The notes below the pieces were generated by a model. It was given only the letters and a program-made list of their open reading frames with translations. It was not told the DNA's origin and made no database searches. A program made the position numbers and the translations under genes. 64,000 nucleotides of DNA from Bactericera cockerelli (taxonomy: Eukaryota > Arthropoda > Insecta > Hemiptera > Triozidae): the NCBI GenBank assembly GCA_024516035.1, contig CM044957.1, positions 22,732,570 through 22,796,569 of the forward strand, read 5' to 3'. Positions 34,476 to 45,732 of the stretch are shown here, piece after piece. How positions within the stretch are numbered: position 1 is the stretch's first letter; the number at the start of each line of letters is the position of its first letter.

Positions 34476-34612
34476 GTTCGGTGGAAGAGAAAGCCACAGG
34501 CTTTAACCTCGCCCCTTGGTTCACTATTTTTTTTATCATGTCCTATTTTGTTGAATGTATGTAGGTAGTTGACCATCAATAAAGAGTTAAATAATAATAA
34601 TATAATAATGTT
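34476..34612 (+). repeat. Retroposon 3' end (second copy)
   Basis: 'gttcggtggaagagaaagcc' through 'gaccatcaataaagagttaa' and an (ATA)-rich tail; same family as 29565-29725 in opposite orientation. Confidence 0.6.
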
Positions 34613-34907
34613 CATTTAAAAACCACATTTTGTAATTTCCAAACATGATGAGAGGTTTTTTTTATTTCTGTGCGGTGATGAGAGTTTTGGATTTATGCAA
34701 TTTTTCGTTTGAGAGATAAGTGCAATCGTATGAGTTGAAAATTAAACAATGATAAACAAAAGTACTGAGTTTGAAATTAAATAATACCTAAAATAATGTA
34801 TGTACCTATTCAAGTTTCTTGTACAATCTGCTTCTGTTTCTTCCTAAATAATCTACTCACATTACTTTGTAAATTTGATTGGGCAAGAGTTTTATTATGA
34901 ATTCACG

Positions 34908-35690
34908 ATTAGCTAAATGGTAAGGCACTCGCTTGCCGTGCGGAAGGTCCCGGGTTCAATACCCAGAGCCAACAAAAATATAATCTAAATTTGATTACAG
35001 TTGTTTGTAAGTGATACCTTTCGGTGCGCTCGTGTTGACCCAGCACCTAAATAGGAAGTATTGTGTCATTTCTGGCCCATCAGAGGGGAGGCATACTACG
35101 GCATGGGTAAGCTAAGAGCTTGAGACTTGAAATTTGGCGTGGAAGTTTATTTTTTGCAGGGTGATTCAAAGAAGTAGGTAAATCCGTTTATTACATATAT
35201 TATGGACAATTTTAGGAGGGATCAACTCTATAACATACCAAAGGTGCGAAAATACTTTCTAACAGAGTGACAATTTTACTGGATTTTGTCGGCACGGGGG
35301 ATCGAACCCGGGACCTTCCGCATTTCAAGCGAGTGCTTAACCACTGAGCTATTCGTGCATTTTCGCACTTTTTGTTATACAGTTGACCCCTCCTAAAATG
35401 GTTCATAGTATAATTATGTAGTTAACGGATTTACCTTCCTTTTTTTAATCGCCCTGTATAAAATAAAGTTGACACCAAATTTCAATTAGTTTCTAGCTCT
35501 TACATTTTTCGTGATATCGTGTTTACACGAACGCACGGACCAATTGCGGAAAATAACTATTTTGGTATTCTGAGGCTATGATTCGTTCAGAAATGTGAAA
35601 ATCTGGGTAGGTCTAATTTTCGAGGAATACAATATTTTCTTTATAATAGGATAAGGAAAGTAAAAAGGCTGTGAAACACCCACCTTATTA
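34908..35690 (+). repeat. Family 1 SINE split by later insertions
   Basis: The head and body (34908-35110: 'actcgcttgccgtgcggaag', 'cccatcagaggggaggcata') are separated from the 3' end (35665-35715: 'aaggctgtgaaacacccacc') by a 300-bp Tc1/mariner-like MITE (35157-35456) and a repeat family B 3' fragment (35461-35660). The order of insertion can be read directly. Confidence 0.65.
35157..35456. mobile_element. 300-bp Tc1/mariner-like MITE with a tRNA-like head inside
   Basis: Ends CAGGGTGATTCAAAGAAGTA and, on the minus strand, CAGGGCGATTAAAAAAAGGA match those of the 6190-7163 element. In the centre, 35287-35362, sits a minus-strand tRNA-like unit of SINE family 1 (head only). Confidence 0.75.
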
Positions 35691-35699
35691 TTTATTTAT

Positions 35700-38600
35700 T
35701 TAAAAAAAAAAAAAAAAATGGTCTCATGATGGGACATGGAGTTCTTGACCATTTCACATTAAGTACTTTTTAGACAAGTAGGAAGAAACAAAAACAACGA
35801 TATGAAACAAAAAAAATGAAAATCTACGAATAAAATAAATAGGGAATACTTAAATAATTTAGCTATATCTATGATTTATTTCTTAAAAGTAATATAATAA
35901 AATAATAAATTAGTCTTATACAAAATAATGTGTGGACTTTAAGATAATAAAATATTTTGAGTTCTATTTACACGTTATATAAAATGATTTTATTTGTTTT
36001 TAAGAAAAATTAGTAAAATAATAGAGGTATGTAGTAAAAATATATTCTTAAGTTTCTAAATGTAAATACTAAAGTTGTATTTTTAGTTTAGTACTAAGGA
36101 CTTACCCATGTACTCATTGTTATAATGTTTGATTTTGTTTTCTTTGTGTGTGTTTATGTGTGAATATTTCAATAAACATGTTGGTTCCTGAATTGTTTTT
36201 TTTTTACCTACAATATGTATCTTTCTTGGGACTTGATTTTTTTCTCGATCAAATGTAACCGTCTAAAAGGTTGTGTTCAAATTTTCCTCAAGAAAATTTT
36301 AATCATAAAACACCCGTTTACTTTTAGTTTTTTTGAAGAAGGGGTACTACATACTTTTGTTATACATTTCATGATTGAAATATAAATTAAAAACAATAAT
36401 AATAATAATGAGAGAATGAAAAGTAAAAAAATTGAGTAAATTAAAAAAAATATAGGAAATAAAAAACAAAAATGTATTTTTCCTCTCCTAAATTAAACAT
36501 TAAAAGATATACTTTCTATTTTACTGTGTTAAATTTGTGGTCATTTTTTATTGTATATAAAATATTGGCAAATAATTTAAAAATTCACAGGTGAAATAAA
36601 ATTATAACGCATAAGAATCAGGTTTGGTTATACAATCCCACATCCATTAAAATCTTTCAAGTACATTTAGTACAAATCCATTATAAGAAAAATACATCCA
36701 ACATTTATTTTCTTATTAATGATTTACCAATTATTGTAAATTTAGAATAGTTAAGACATATTTAAAAGATAAAAGTTTAATGTAATATGGGGTGTTTTTT
36801 AGAGCATGGAACTTGTTGAATGAAACATATGCAAATTAAGACATTGACCGAGTATTGGCTTCTTTGGCATAACAGATCACTGCCGTTTTCGTCTGAACAC
36901 ATTTAGGTAGGATCTACAGGTCCATTGTGCAAAAGCACGTGCTCATCAGCGTTTAATTTACTAACAAAATGGTGTGTCTACATAAATGTTCTATGTTGCA
37001 CTGTATTTCATAATACTTTTTGGGATTTTTATAATTGTAGTATATTTTATTAAACATAAAAAACATTGTTCAGGACATCATCATTTGAATGACAACCCAA
37101 AACGCTTGCAGCATTGCCTCGTTGAACTGCAAGGCTGATTGATCTGTTGCAGCAAATAATTTCCCGATCTTGGGTCTCCAGTCTTCTTTACAATGGATCT
37201 TTTTAGTTCTTCTAGCCATTGTTTACCTTCTTTACAAATCGGCCCCATTGTTTCAATTGCAAAAGCTTTAAAAATGTAATTCTGTCGTTCTAGATGGAGA
37301 TATTAATGTAATATGTAATGTAAAAAGATAAATTAAATACTTATTTATTTATTTTATTGCCAAAACAAACTTGAGTGATTTGTATCAACTTTCAACAAAA
37401 CTTGAAAAAAAAAAACACCCCTATGATAACATGAATAATAAATCAATTTTTAACTGATACTAGCTAATTTTTAATTTCATATCAATACTAATGATAAATG
37501 GACTTCGATGATATTTAAAGAAGACAAATCATCACAAATTCCACATTCAATTTAATTTATTTACAAGAAAAAAGGTACCTTAAAAAAGTAAATTTATTAT
37601 AAAATAAACAAATACATCAATTGAAATAAGTAATAATAAAATAAGATAGTACGAGGAAAATGAACTCTAATGAAAAAGAAATTAAACTAAAAATATAACT
37701 AGAGTGAACTCTCACCTCTCCATACCAGAATTTAGAGGATAATAATAAATAGTCAATAACTATAATATTAGTGTTGGTTTTTAATTTGAAAATCAAATTA
37801 AATGAGGGCAAAAAAGCACCAGATAATTTTAAGGTACTACTATATGTTAGAAAAATAGGGATATATTTATTATTTTAACCGATGAGATGTTCAATTTTTG
37901 ATTTTCAACATCTATAAAAAAAAAAAATATAAATGTTTTTTTTTTATCAGTGCAATCATCAGCATCGACAGTAGTAACATTAATATATAAACTTGGAGGC
38001 AGTTTTGTCTAGTATCGTGTTTCTTTACAGGAGTCAGTATATTTCAAAAAGTTAATCAATGACTAAGCGTCACTAACACAAAGGGGTTTACTTATTATTC
38101 ATTTTTACTATTATAAATCTGCGGGGGTAAAAAAAACATATTTCCCAGAAATATTATATATATTTAGTTTTGAAAGAGTTGAGTAAATTTTATATTTTGT
38201 TGGCATCAAAAGAATATTCGGGAATTTGATAAACTGAATGAAGACAAAAAATACCTCCTACCAGTTTTCATTGCACATAACAATGATAGGTATAATTCTA
38301 TTGAAGGTATACTATTTAAAGTGTCGGTATGAGTTTAAGTACTTGGTTACTGTAAATCGTAGATCATATTGGTGAATGATGAGCTTTATATTCTTAATCG
38401 TACTACATGCCTAAACTACGTTTCTTTAGTTACGTGATAAAATATTTTTTGAAAAAAATTATGCAACCGACCACTACCTTTTTTCCGAGAACCGTTTAAG
38501 TTAGAGGTATGAAATGAAAAAATAATTCCCAACATGGACCTTGAACATTCAAGGGAAACATAGACATCGACCGTAGGTACTTCTGTGACATGATTATGTT

Positions 38601-40860
38601 GTATAGCTTTTTCAAGCAATTTTACAGTAATATCTAATAGTTGTGCTTTTCCTTGTTGAAAAAAAAAACAAAGAGTCCTTTGCCGTACGCCGTCATAACT
38701 CTTGCTTGGCACCATATACCGTAAAACGGTAGGTGGTGCCAAAAATAGTTTGAACCCTATCAAGGCCCTAGAAATCCTTTGAGGGTCCATTTTCTGATCT
38801 TCAAGAGGACGTTATAATATCTCCTCATTGCATGGAAAATAGAAAAATAATTAGATATGTAAAATTTTGTACACATCTATTGAGAGGTCTTAAATATTTC
38901 TCTTGAAAGTTCAGGGTCCATGTTAGTAGCTAGTGAATTTGTGGTTTAATTTTTTTAGTTCAAGGAATCTAAAAAAAGATAGTGGTGGGTGGTCTAAACT
39001 CTAAACCACCCTGTATAGGTACGGTTTTCTCCTGATTCAATTAATTAATTAAACCAACCTATAAAGATGGTTTCTTTATTATTCGATGTAATACGTTATA
39101 CAGTAAATTTGAATACATTTCTGCAATATAATGATAGGAAATATCTCAAAATTAGAAATGAAGTTTACAATAGAAAGTTAAGTGGATACAACATCAAATT
39201 ATAGGCTATAACAACACTGAAATTTTACTTCGAGGACACTTCCTTATTCTAAATTTAAGTACAATGGGTATAATTGGAGACTAGATTCTTTTCTTTTCTT
39301 TTACTCTTAATACAAGAAAAAGAAATAACTAAAATATTTATTATTTATAATATACTTCATTATACACGAGAAATCTTACGTAAGTAATATAATTATAATA
39401 CCTTGAATTTATGTGCCGTTTGCGCAAAGAATAGAATTTTAAAATATTTTTCTATGGATCATAGTTATAACTGATAAGGATAATACCAATAAAATTGTTG
39501 GTTTTCTTTTTTTCCTGTACTTGAAATAAATTTAGAGGTCTTGAAATTCTTGCTAACTAAACATAACTATTGAAAAAATTAAATTATGTAAATGATTAAA
39601 ACGCAGAAAAATCAAATCCCTGTATTGTTAAAAAAAAATCCCTTTTAATATATCTACATTAGAAGAACCTAATTGGAATTGCTATCAGCAGCTAGGTACT
39701 TGTCACGCATATGATGAAAGAAGTTGAAAGTAGAATTCAAGCCAAAGAATGTTGTAAATTGAAACGTAATAAATTTATCTGAAAACATAATCTAAACTTA
39801 CACATACAACCTATTTTGAAATTATTAGATAGACGCTCGAAAGTTGTGTTGGGAAAACAAATTTGGATTTCCATTTCGTAGTTTTAAAGTTTGAAATTTG
39901 AAATGAGTGATTTATTAGATGAATATAACAATGCATTACTCTGTCCCATACAAAGAGTAGGTAACAGATGACTGAACAAATGAATAATACAACATACATA
40001 GATGATATATTATCTATACATTGTAGAAACAAACATAACTTTTCACACCACACTTTGCGGGCTACATACAATATACTGCTTACAGTCCCTGCAACTGTTT
40101 GTAGGCCATATCGTTTTATGTCGGACGCCTTCCGGCTTCCTTTACATTTTGCAAATCGTATTTTTAAGAGAGGGAAATGAAAGTATCCTTAGTTTCGTAT
40201 ATTGAGAACCTCTTGATACACTTGGAGTTTCTTTCTACCAGCTACCAGTATAAACTTTTTCAGAAAATAAAGTATAGTACAGTTCTGAAATATTGGTAGG
40301 GTTGATTTTTTGAAATAATTATTAAGAAAAGAAATAGAACTAAATTTTAACTGAAGAGAGGAGATAGCTGAAGTGATAAGACATTATACTGGAGAGAGTT
40401 GGGACGTAAATAAGTTGTACAAAGAAAAATATTTTTCACAGGAAAATATTTTTATTTTAAACAGTGTATTGAATTAGATTTGTGTGTTTTTTTTTTAATC
40501 GATGGATATAAGGGGGGGCGCAACTGACGTCTGAATTTGATATAAAACTGTGAAATATGAAGCTGGAAGGCTGTTATTGGTCTCAAAACAAAGAATATTA
40601 TGAATGGAAATTTTAAATGTTACTTTATTGTGAACTCGAAATGAAGAGCTACTACAGAAATGAACTGCCAGTAAAGGACGTCATTTTTCGAACATAGTTT
40701 TCCCTTCTCAATAGACTTTTACATTTCAATTTCAATGTTCTAAATGTTATTAGCATTCAGAAGCAGTGTTTTTAGACCTAAGTACGTTGGGGAAAAGGCA
40801 AAATAAAAGAAAAGGAAGCATTGTTTTTACTATTATTAAATGCTTTATTAGATACAAAGA
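35700..40860. other. Gene-free AT-rich stretch
   Basis: About 5 kb of very AT-rich DNA. Frames at 37617-37811 and 38416-38790 (minus) have no recognisable domain. A lone 'ccaccctgtatag' end at ~39010 marks another decayed foldback element. No exon, RNA gene or clear tandem repeat was found. Confidence 0.5.
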
Positions 40861-40870
40861 CATATATATA

Positions 40871-41756
40871 CAGGGTGAGCATAAAGTCTCACCCCACCCC
40901 CCGTATCTCAAGAATGGCTAAGAATACAAGAAAACGCAAAAACACGTATCCCTTCGATTTTAGGGGGATTGATTTTAAGCTAAAAAAAATTTGCCTATAC
41001 GGCCCCAGTCAGGCTGGGCATGGACCAACTTTAAAATCTTAAATAGAATAGTATGTCTTGTGGCATATTGTTTTAAAGGTCTCATAGAGATAAGTTCATT
41101 ACAACAAATTTCAGTGAGCTACGACTTACCGTTCTTGAGATACAGGGTCGGACGTCCTGCGTAATATCCATATATTTTAACCTCTAACTCGTTGACCGTA
41201 AATTCCAGAAAAATGAAATTTGTTGATAATAACTCCTTATGGCAAGAACTTTCGAACAAGTTAAAACTTGATTTGTTTTTTCGTTAAAATTTTTCGGACT
41301 GTTCGTCAGGCTGGCTGAAGAAACCGAATAGAAACTAACATCAACAGAGTATGTCGAGTTATAACTTTTTAGACAGGGCTTGTCATTAGGAGCTATTATT
41401 AACAAGAAAAAAAATCTCCATAATTTACGGTTAACGAGTTATAGGTCATAATATATGGATATTATGCAGGACGTTCGACCCTGTATCTCGAGAACGGTAA
41501 GTCGTAGCTCACTAAAATTTATTGTAATGAACTTCTCTTTATGAGACCTTTAAAACAATATGCCACAAGACATACCATTCTATTTAAGATTTTAAATTTG
41601 GCCCATGCCCAGCCTGACTAGGGCCGTGTAGGCAATTTTTTTTTTGGCTGAAAATCAATCCCCCTAAAATCGAAGGGATACGTGTTTTTGCGTTTTCTTG
41701 TATTTTCAGCCATTCTCGAGATACGGGGGGTGGGGTGAGACTTTATGCTCACCCTG
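40871..41756. mobile_element. 886-bp near-perfect palindromic element
   Basis: Left CAGGGTGAGCATAAAGTCTC and its complement at the right end, TA on both sides (40869-40870, 41757-41758). The arms mirror each other nearly to the centre (~41313): 'gtgagctacgacttaccgtt', 'cctgcgtaatatccatatat' and 'ctaactcgttgaccgtaaat' all have complements in the right half. No coding. Confidence 0.88.
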
Positions 41757-42128
41757 TATAATAAATGTACAATACAAATAATTAATATAGTTATTTGTAT
41801 TGTTTCTACACCAATTTCAGCCCTCTAGCTTTTTACTTCACAGTTTTACACATTATTCAAATTCATGTGTATCGGTGGGCTGCGCGCTACCCTGTAGGTA
41901 TATAGTGTATTGTGTAGTGTATACCGAGTGTACACTTTTTAAACGCACCATAGGAAATTAACCCGTAAATCACGCTTTTGTGTCTATTCATTGTTCTCGA
42001 CGTCCACAATGATATAATTGTGCAAAACAAAGGGTGTTTATTATCAAAGTTCAACGGAAAATCGAATAAAATAAGTTTCAGGAATATCCGCCAAAGAGTT
42101 AGGAAGTTATGCCGTTTCGACTTTGGCG

Positions 42129-42333
42129 AGTGCAGATCACATTTTTGAGTATTTTTAATGTTCTCTACGGTTCCCAGATTTAAATTTGCACGCAGCTTAA
42201 TGGGTATTTGAGGAGTAAACTGTTAAAACATAAAAGTAGGTTTCATAATTATCCGTTAAATACCCACTAAGCTGCAGTTTAATAATTGAGAACCTTCGAG
42301 AACAATAAAAAGACTCAAGAAGTGATCTACACT
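42129..42333. repeat. ~205-bp inverted-repeat MITE
   Basis: 'agtgcagatcac...ttgagtatttttaatgttct' on the left is mirrored by 'agaacaataaaaagactcaa...gtgatctacact' on the right; 'gcagcttaatgggtattt' and 'aaatacccactaagctgc' form the inner arms. Confidence 0.75.
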
Positions 42334-42712
42334 TTTTTTGTTGATATTATGTATTTAAACTTTTTATTAATATTTAACACACTCATTCATCATAAAATAA
42401 AAATAATAATTATATATAATTATGAAGCATCTCCGTCCGCTCCATCTTCGTATGGTAAGCTTCTTATGAGCCTCCTTGCTCCTCTTATCTACACTTGCCA
42501 CAGTCATACTATAAAAACTATTTCTCTTCCCACAATACAGAACAATTTGTACCTATGTTACCACAAAGTCTAATAAAAATAATATACGTATCAGAATTTA
42601 ACTCTAATAAGAAAGTACCATTTTGCAAACATCGTCAATTTTCCACAAATTGAATTTTTATGTTCGTTAACTATTTAAATATTCTGTAGATTGTGAAATA
42701 TTCTGAGATAAA

Positions 42713-42950
42713 GTTGCCAGCGTGATGGCGCGTTGAATGCACCGGTTCTCGTAGGATCACTGAAGTTAAGCAACGTCCAGCGAGGTGTATATTTCCTGAT
42801 GCTGGTATTCTGACCCAACCCAGGCTGGGTGAGGTTAACGTAGGTAGCAGGTTTGTGAGTTTCCTGCGAATGGAGGGTAACACCGTCGTCGTGATATGAC
42901 CATGCAGTTGAAGGCGACGTTAAACCCAAATGATAAAAAAAAGTTGCATA
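42713..42950 (+). repeat. 5S rRNA-derived SINE
   Basis: Head 'gatggcgcgttgaatgcacc', 'gatcactgaagttaagcaac', a central module with 'aggctgggtgaggttaacgt', 'tgcgaatggagggtaacacc', 'aggcgacgttaaaccc' and an A tail. An internal deletion removes the end of the 5S part (after 'cagcgaggt'). Confidence 0.8.
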
Positions 42951-43261
42951 TTGGCACGTCTACTAAGTAAATCTTCATCGCTTTTAAAATTCTAATATTT
43001 TTTTTTACTTAAGAAGTAAGTAACATTAAGGCCCTCTACACACGGAGCTACTGAAAAGAAACTGGTCAGTGACGCAAATTACTAACTAGTTTATTTTGAG
43101 TCACTTCCTGTGTAATCAAATGGGGCACTACACACGGCGCTACTGGTTGAGAACTGATTGAAAACTGGCCGAAACTTGTTAGTAATCAGTCTCCTGGCGA
43201 CTAGCATGTCGGGTCGCCTAGTGATTTCAGTTTCTAGTTTCTCTGATTTTCTTGAGTTGAT

Positions 43262-43517
43262 ACCTATTGCACGCACGGTGACCTGGGTTCGATTTCCAGC
43301 GGGGTGTAATTTTTCTGCTCGGTACTTGGGTGTTCGGGGTCCACTCATACCTCCTGAGGAAAAATGAGTAGCTGCTTTAATGTTAGCAGCGACCAATGGC
43401 GAAATTATAGGCAAAAATAAGATATTGTGATATTAAAGATATAGAAAAGTCCTATATGCTGCGCTAGCCACTAAAATAGTGATATAATAACTCAAAGAAA
43501 CACATTATTATTATTAG
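43262..43517 (+). repeat. Family 3 SINE, 5' truncated
   Basis: Starts within the tRNA-like head ('cacggtgacctgggttcgat', B box), body 'gtaatttttctgctcggtac', 'cactcatacctcctgaggaa', 'gagtagctgctttaatgtta', and an (ATT)n tail. Relative of 52209-52506. Confidence 0.65.
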
Positions 43518-43655
43518 GTATTCAATAACTTGAAAATCTTTTTCTTGTAAAAGGTATCTATGTAATTGTGTATAGGTACTTCAATAACCTATGGGTCATC
43601 AAGATATCAACATCAAATAACTTTCTTTGATAATTTTGTAGAATGCTAGGAACTT

Positions 43656-43841
43656 CTAGAAAATGCTAGAAAATTCGAGCTGTTTAACAGCAACAAACAA
43701 ACGGTTTAAAAATTCTTTCCAAAGTATGGGGTGTTCCCAAAACCTTCTTCTTAACTTTCTTCTTCTTCTTCTTCTGAGAATGTAATACATCATAGAATCA
43801 TCATCGCTTGAGTCTTCCGACATTTCGCGCTCAAAATCCAT
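43656..43841 (-). pseudogene. Harbinger transposase N-terminal fragment
   Basis: 61 codons: MDFEREMSEDSSDDDSMMYY, then ILRRRRRRKLRRRFWEHPIL and WKEFLNRLF. An acidic start followed by a run of Arg and the (R)R(F/Y)W-HP motif is the characteristic N-terminus of animal Harbinger nuclease-type transposases. The catalytic region is absent. It lies inside the element whose ends independently indicate PIF/Harbinger. Confidence 0.75.
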
Positions 43842-45049
43842 GACGACACTGAGCGAATCCGAGAATTTTGATTGCTGATGAGTTGCCTCGTGTGCAGAGT
43901 CAAGTTACCCCTGAGTATGTAACTAGTCAGTGACGCGAGTAACCAACTAATTTAGTTTATTTTCAGTAGCTCCGTGTGTAGAGGGCCTAAGTCTAAATTT
44001 GTAGATGATGTCTACACCTCTACCAGGCACAAGTTATTCAAACACATCCAAACAGTTTTTGATTATTTTCAAAAAGAGATAAAAATAAAAGGATAGATTT
44101 GTACAAAGTATTAATATTTTGTGACGGGAAGAATTTGCGAAATTTGTTCACAAGAACAAATTTGATAAAAAGATATTCTACCTAAAAAATTATCTACTGA
44201 GAAGACTCGAGAAATTTTGAGGCTAACTTGTGTTCTACAAAGTTTGAGAGTCCTGTACTTGGTGTTGACTGAAAACTCTGCTCTTAATATTTCAAGAGAC
44301 ATTAGGAACTGAATTAAATCCACGCTGATGAAAAATAAAATTCAATGGAACGAACTGTAATGTTTTCCAAACTCTCTTATTGTTTTTATGACTTCATTTG
44401 CATAAAAAGAAGTCATTATTTCATGTTTATTTTGTAACTTTTTTAATAACAGTTGAGTCTCCTTATAGTTTAAAAATTGTGAAAATTGGATCGATAAGCG
44501 AGTGATGAGAATATTCTTTTGACATAAAAAATGTGACCTCGCCTTCTTTGTCAAGAGAAGGTGCTCGTACACACAGCATCGATTTCTCTGCACAATAGAA
44601 TATTTCTATGAAGAGCATAAGTGAACTTGAAATGCACGAAAATCCACGTCATAAATAAATGTATGATATAATTCTTAGGGGTATTCCAATTATGTTTTAA
44701 CTCAAATTAATTAATTAATTCGTTCCTCTAAAGTCATCATTCTTAAAATATAGTTAGTACCTATAAAGGGACGAGTTTCAGACTAATAAAAAAAAAATAG
44801 AAACCAGATATGATGAAGAAAATTTTATACCTTCAGAGAGTTTGCAATTTAATTGAATATAATACTCTTCATTAATTTGTTTAGAATTCTGGGTAGCTAA
44901 TGTAAACGTGTAATTGATCAGTGCATTAAAACACAATGCACAATCCTGTGCTATTTTGTCGATCGAAAATAGAAGTTATATATTTTAACAACAGACGACA
45001 CAAGAAAAAAAAGAGAAAAGTTACAAATTCGACAAGACGTGGGAGTAAT

Positions 45050-45296
45050 CTCTATATATAAATGTCAAAGACACTCACTGACCACTGACCACTGACCACT
45101 GACTGATCATCGCTCTACAGCCCAAACCGTAAGTCCTAGGAAGCTGAAATTTGGTAGGTAGCTTTGTCTTATAGTCTAGATGTGCAATAAGACGGGATTT
45201 TTCGAAACTCCCACTACAACACCTGCCATTGACGAAAAAGGATTTTTTGCTTTCACGGCCATGCCTCGGCCCGCAAAGCGGGCGACAGCCCGCTAG
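45050..45296 (+). mobile_element. Non-autonomous Helitron
   Basis: Starts TCTCTATATATAAATGTC after A, ends with hairpin GCCCGCAAAGCGGGC, 'gacagcccg' and CTAG before T. This is the TC...CTRR plus 3' hairpin architecture of Helitrons, inserted between A and T without duplication. The internal 'tgaccactgaccactgacc' is a short tandem repeat. It shares ~170 bp of strong identity with 60765-61006. It lies 288 bp beyond the RBM24-like stop codon, so it may be part of that 3' UTR. Confidence 0.8.
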
Positions 45297-45583
45297 TAAT
45301 ACATAAAAATCACGTCACAATATACGTGACAACGGTTGCGATACTTAGCAGAGGTTTGTAGTAGTAGCAGCTTCCAGTTTGAAGAGTCAAAGAGACATGA
45401 TGTTGCTAGAATTTTAGAATATTGGCGGGGTCGGTGACAGCTATGGAAACTAACAGAGTTGACATGGTTGGCGGCAGAAAAGAAACTAATTTGTGCAGTG
45501 TTGTGTAAATTCCTGGCAAGGCACATGATTGTTGTGTTGTCGAGCTCCTAGTCTATCAAGCTGTATCTGATAAGAAGTCAGCG

Positions 45584-45732
45584 TCACTGCAGACGGGCCT
45601 CCTGCAGACTGGCCTGTGCTGCGGCGGCCTGCTGGTAGGGGGAGAGGCCGGGGAACGCAGCCTGGGTGGCGGCGGAGGAGGGCAGGCCGGTCTGGGGGAG
45701 GGCGTACGTGTAGGGCACATAGCTAGCGGTCC
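45584..45732 (-). CDS. RBM24: RBM24-like terminal coding exon
   Basis: Minus-strand acceptor 'acttgtgttgcag' ends at 45733; TGA at 45584-45586. GC-rich, unlike the surrounding DNA. The split Gly codon matches the upstream exon (phase 1). Confidence 0.72.

Larger units (their letters stand above)
43030..43987. mobile_element. PIF/Harbinger-type element (958 bp)
   Basis: Perfect 28-bp inverted ends starting GGCCCTCTACACACGGAGCT, with TAA on both sides (43027-43029, 43988-43990), the 3-bp TWA duplication typical of PIF/Harbinger. A related, diverged copy of the terminal sequence ('cactacacacggcgctactg') lies inside at 43129. It carries a SINE (43262-43517) and, on the minus strand, a Harbinger transposase N-terminal fragment (43656-43841). 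Confidence 0.85.

Noticed and set aside
38416..38790. 124-codon minus-strand frame as a gene
   Set aside because: No recognisable domain, no splice or promoter evidence, and AT-rich composition like its surroundings. It may be part of an unknown repeat; left unannotated.
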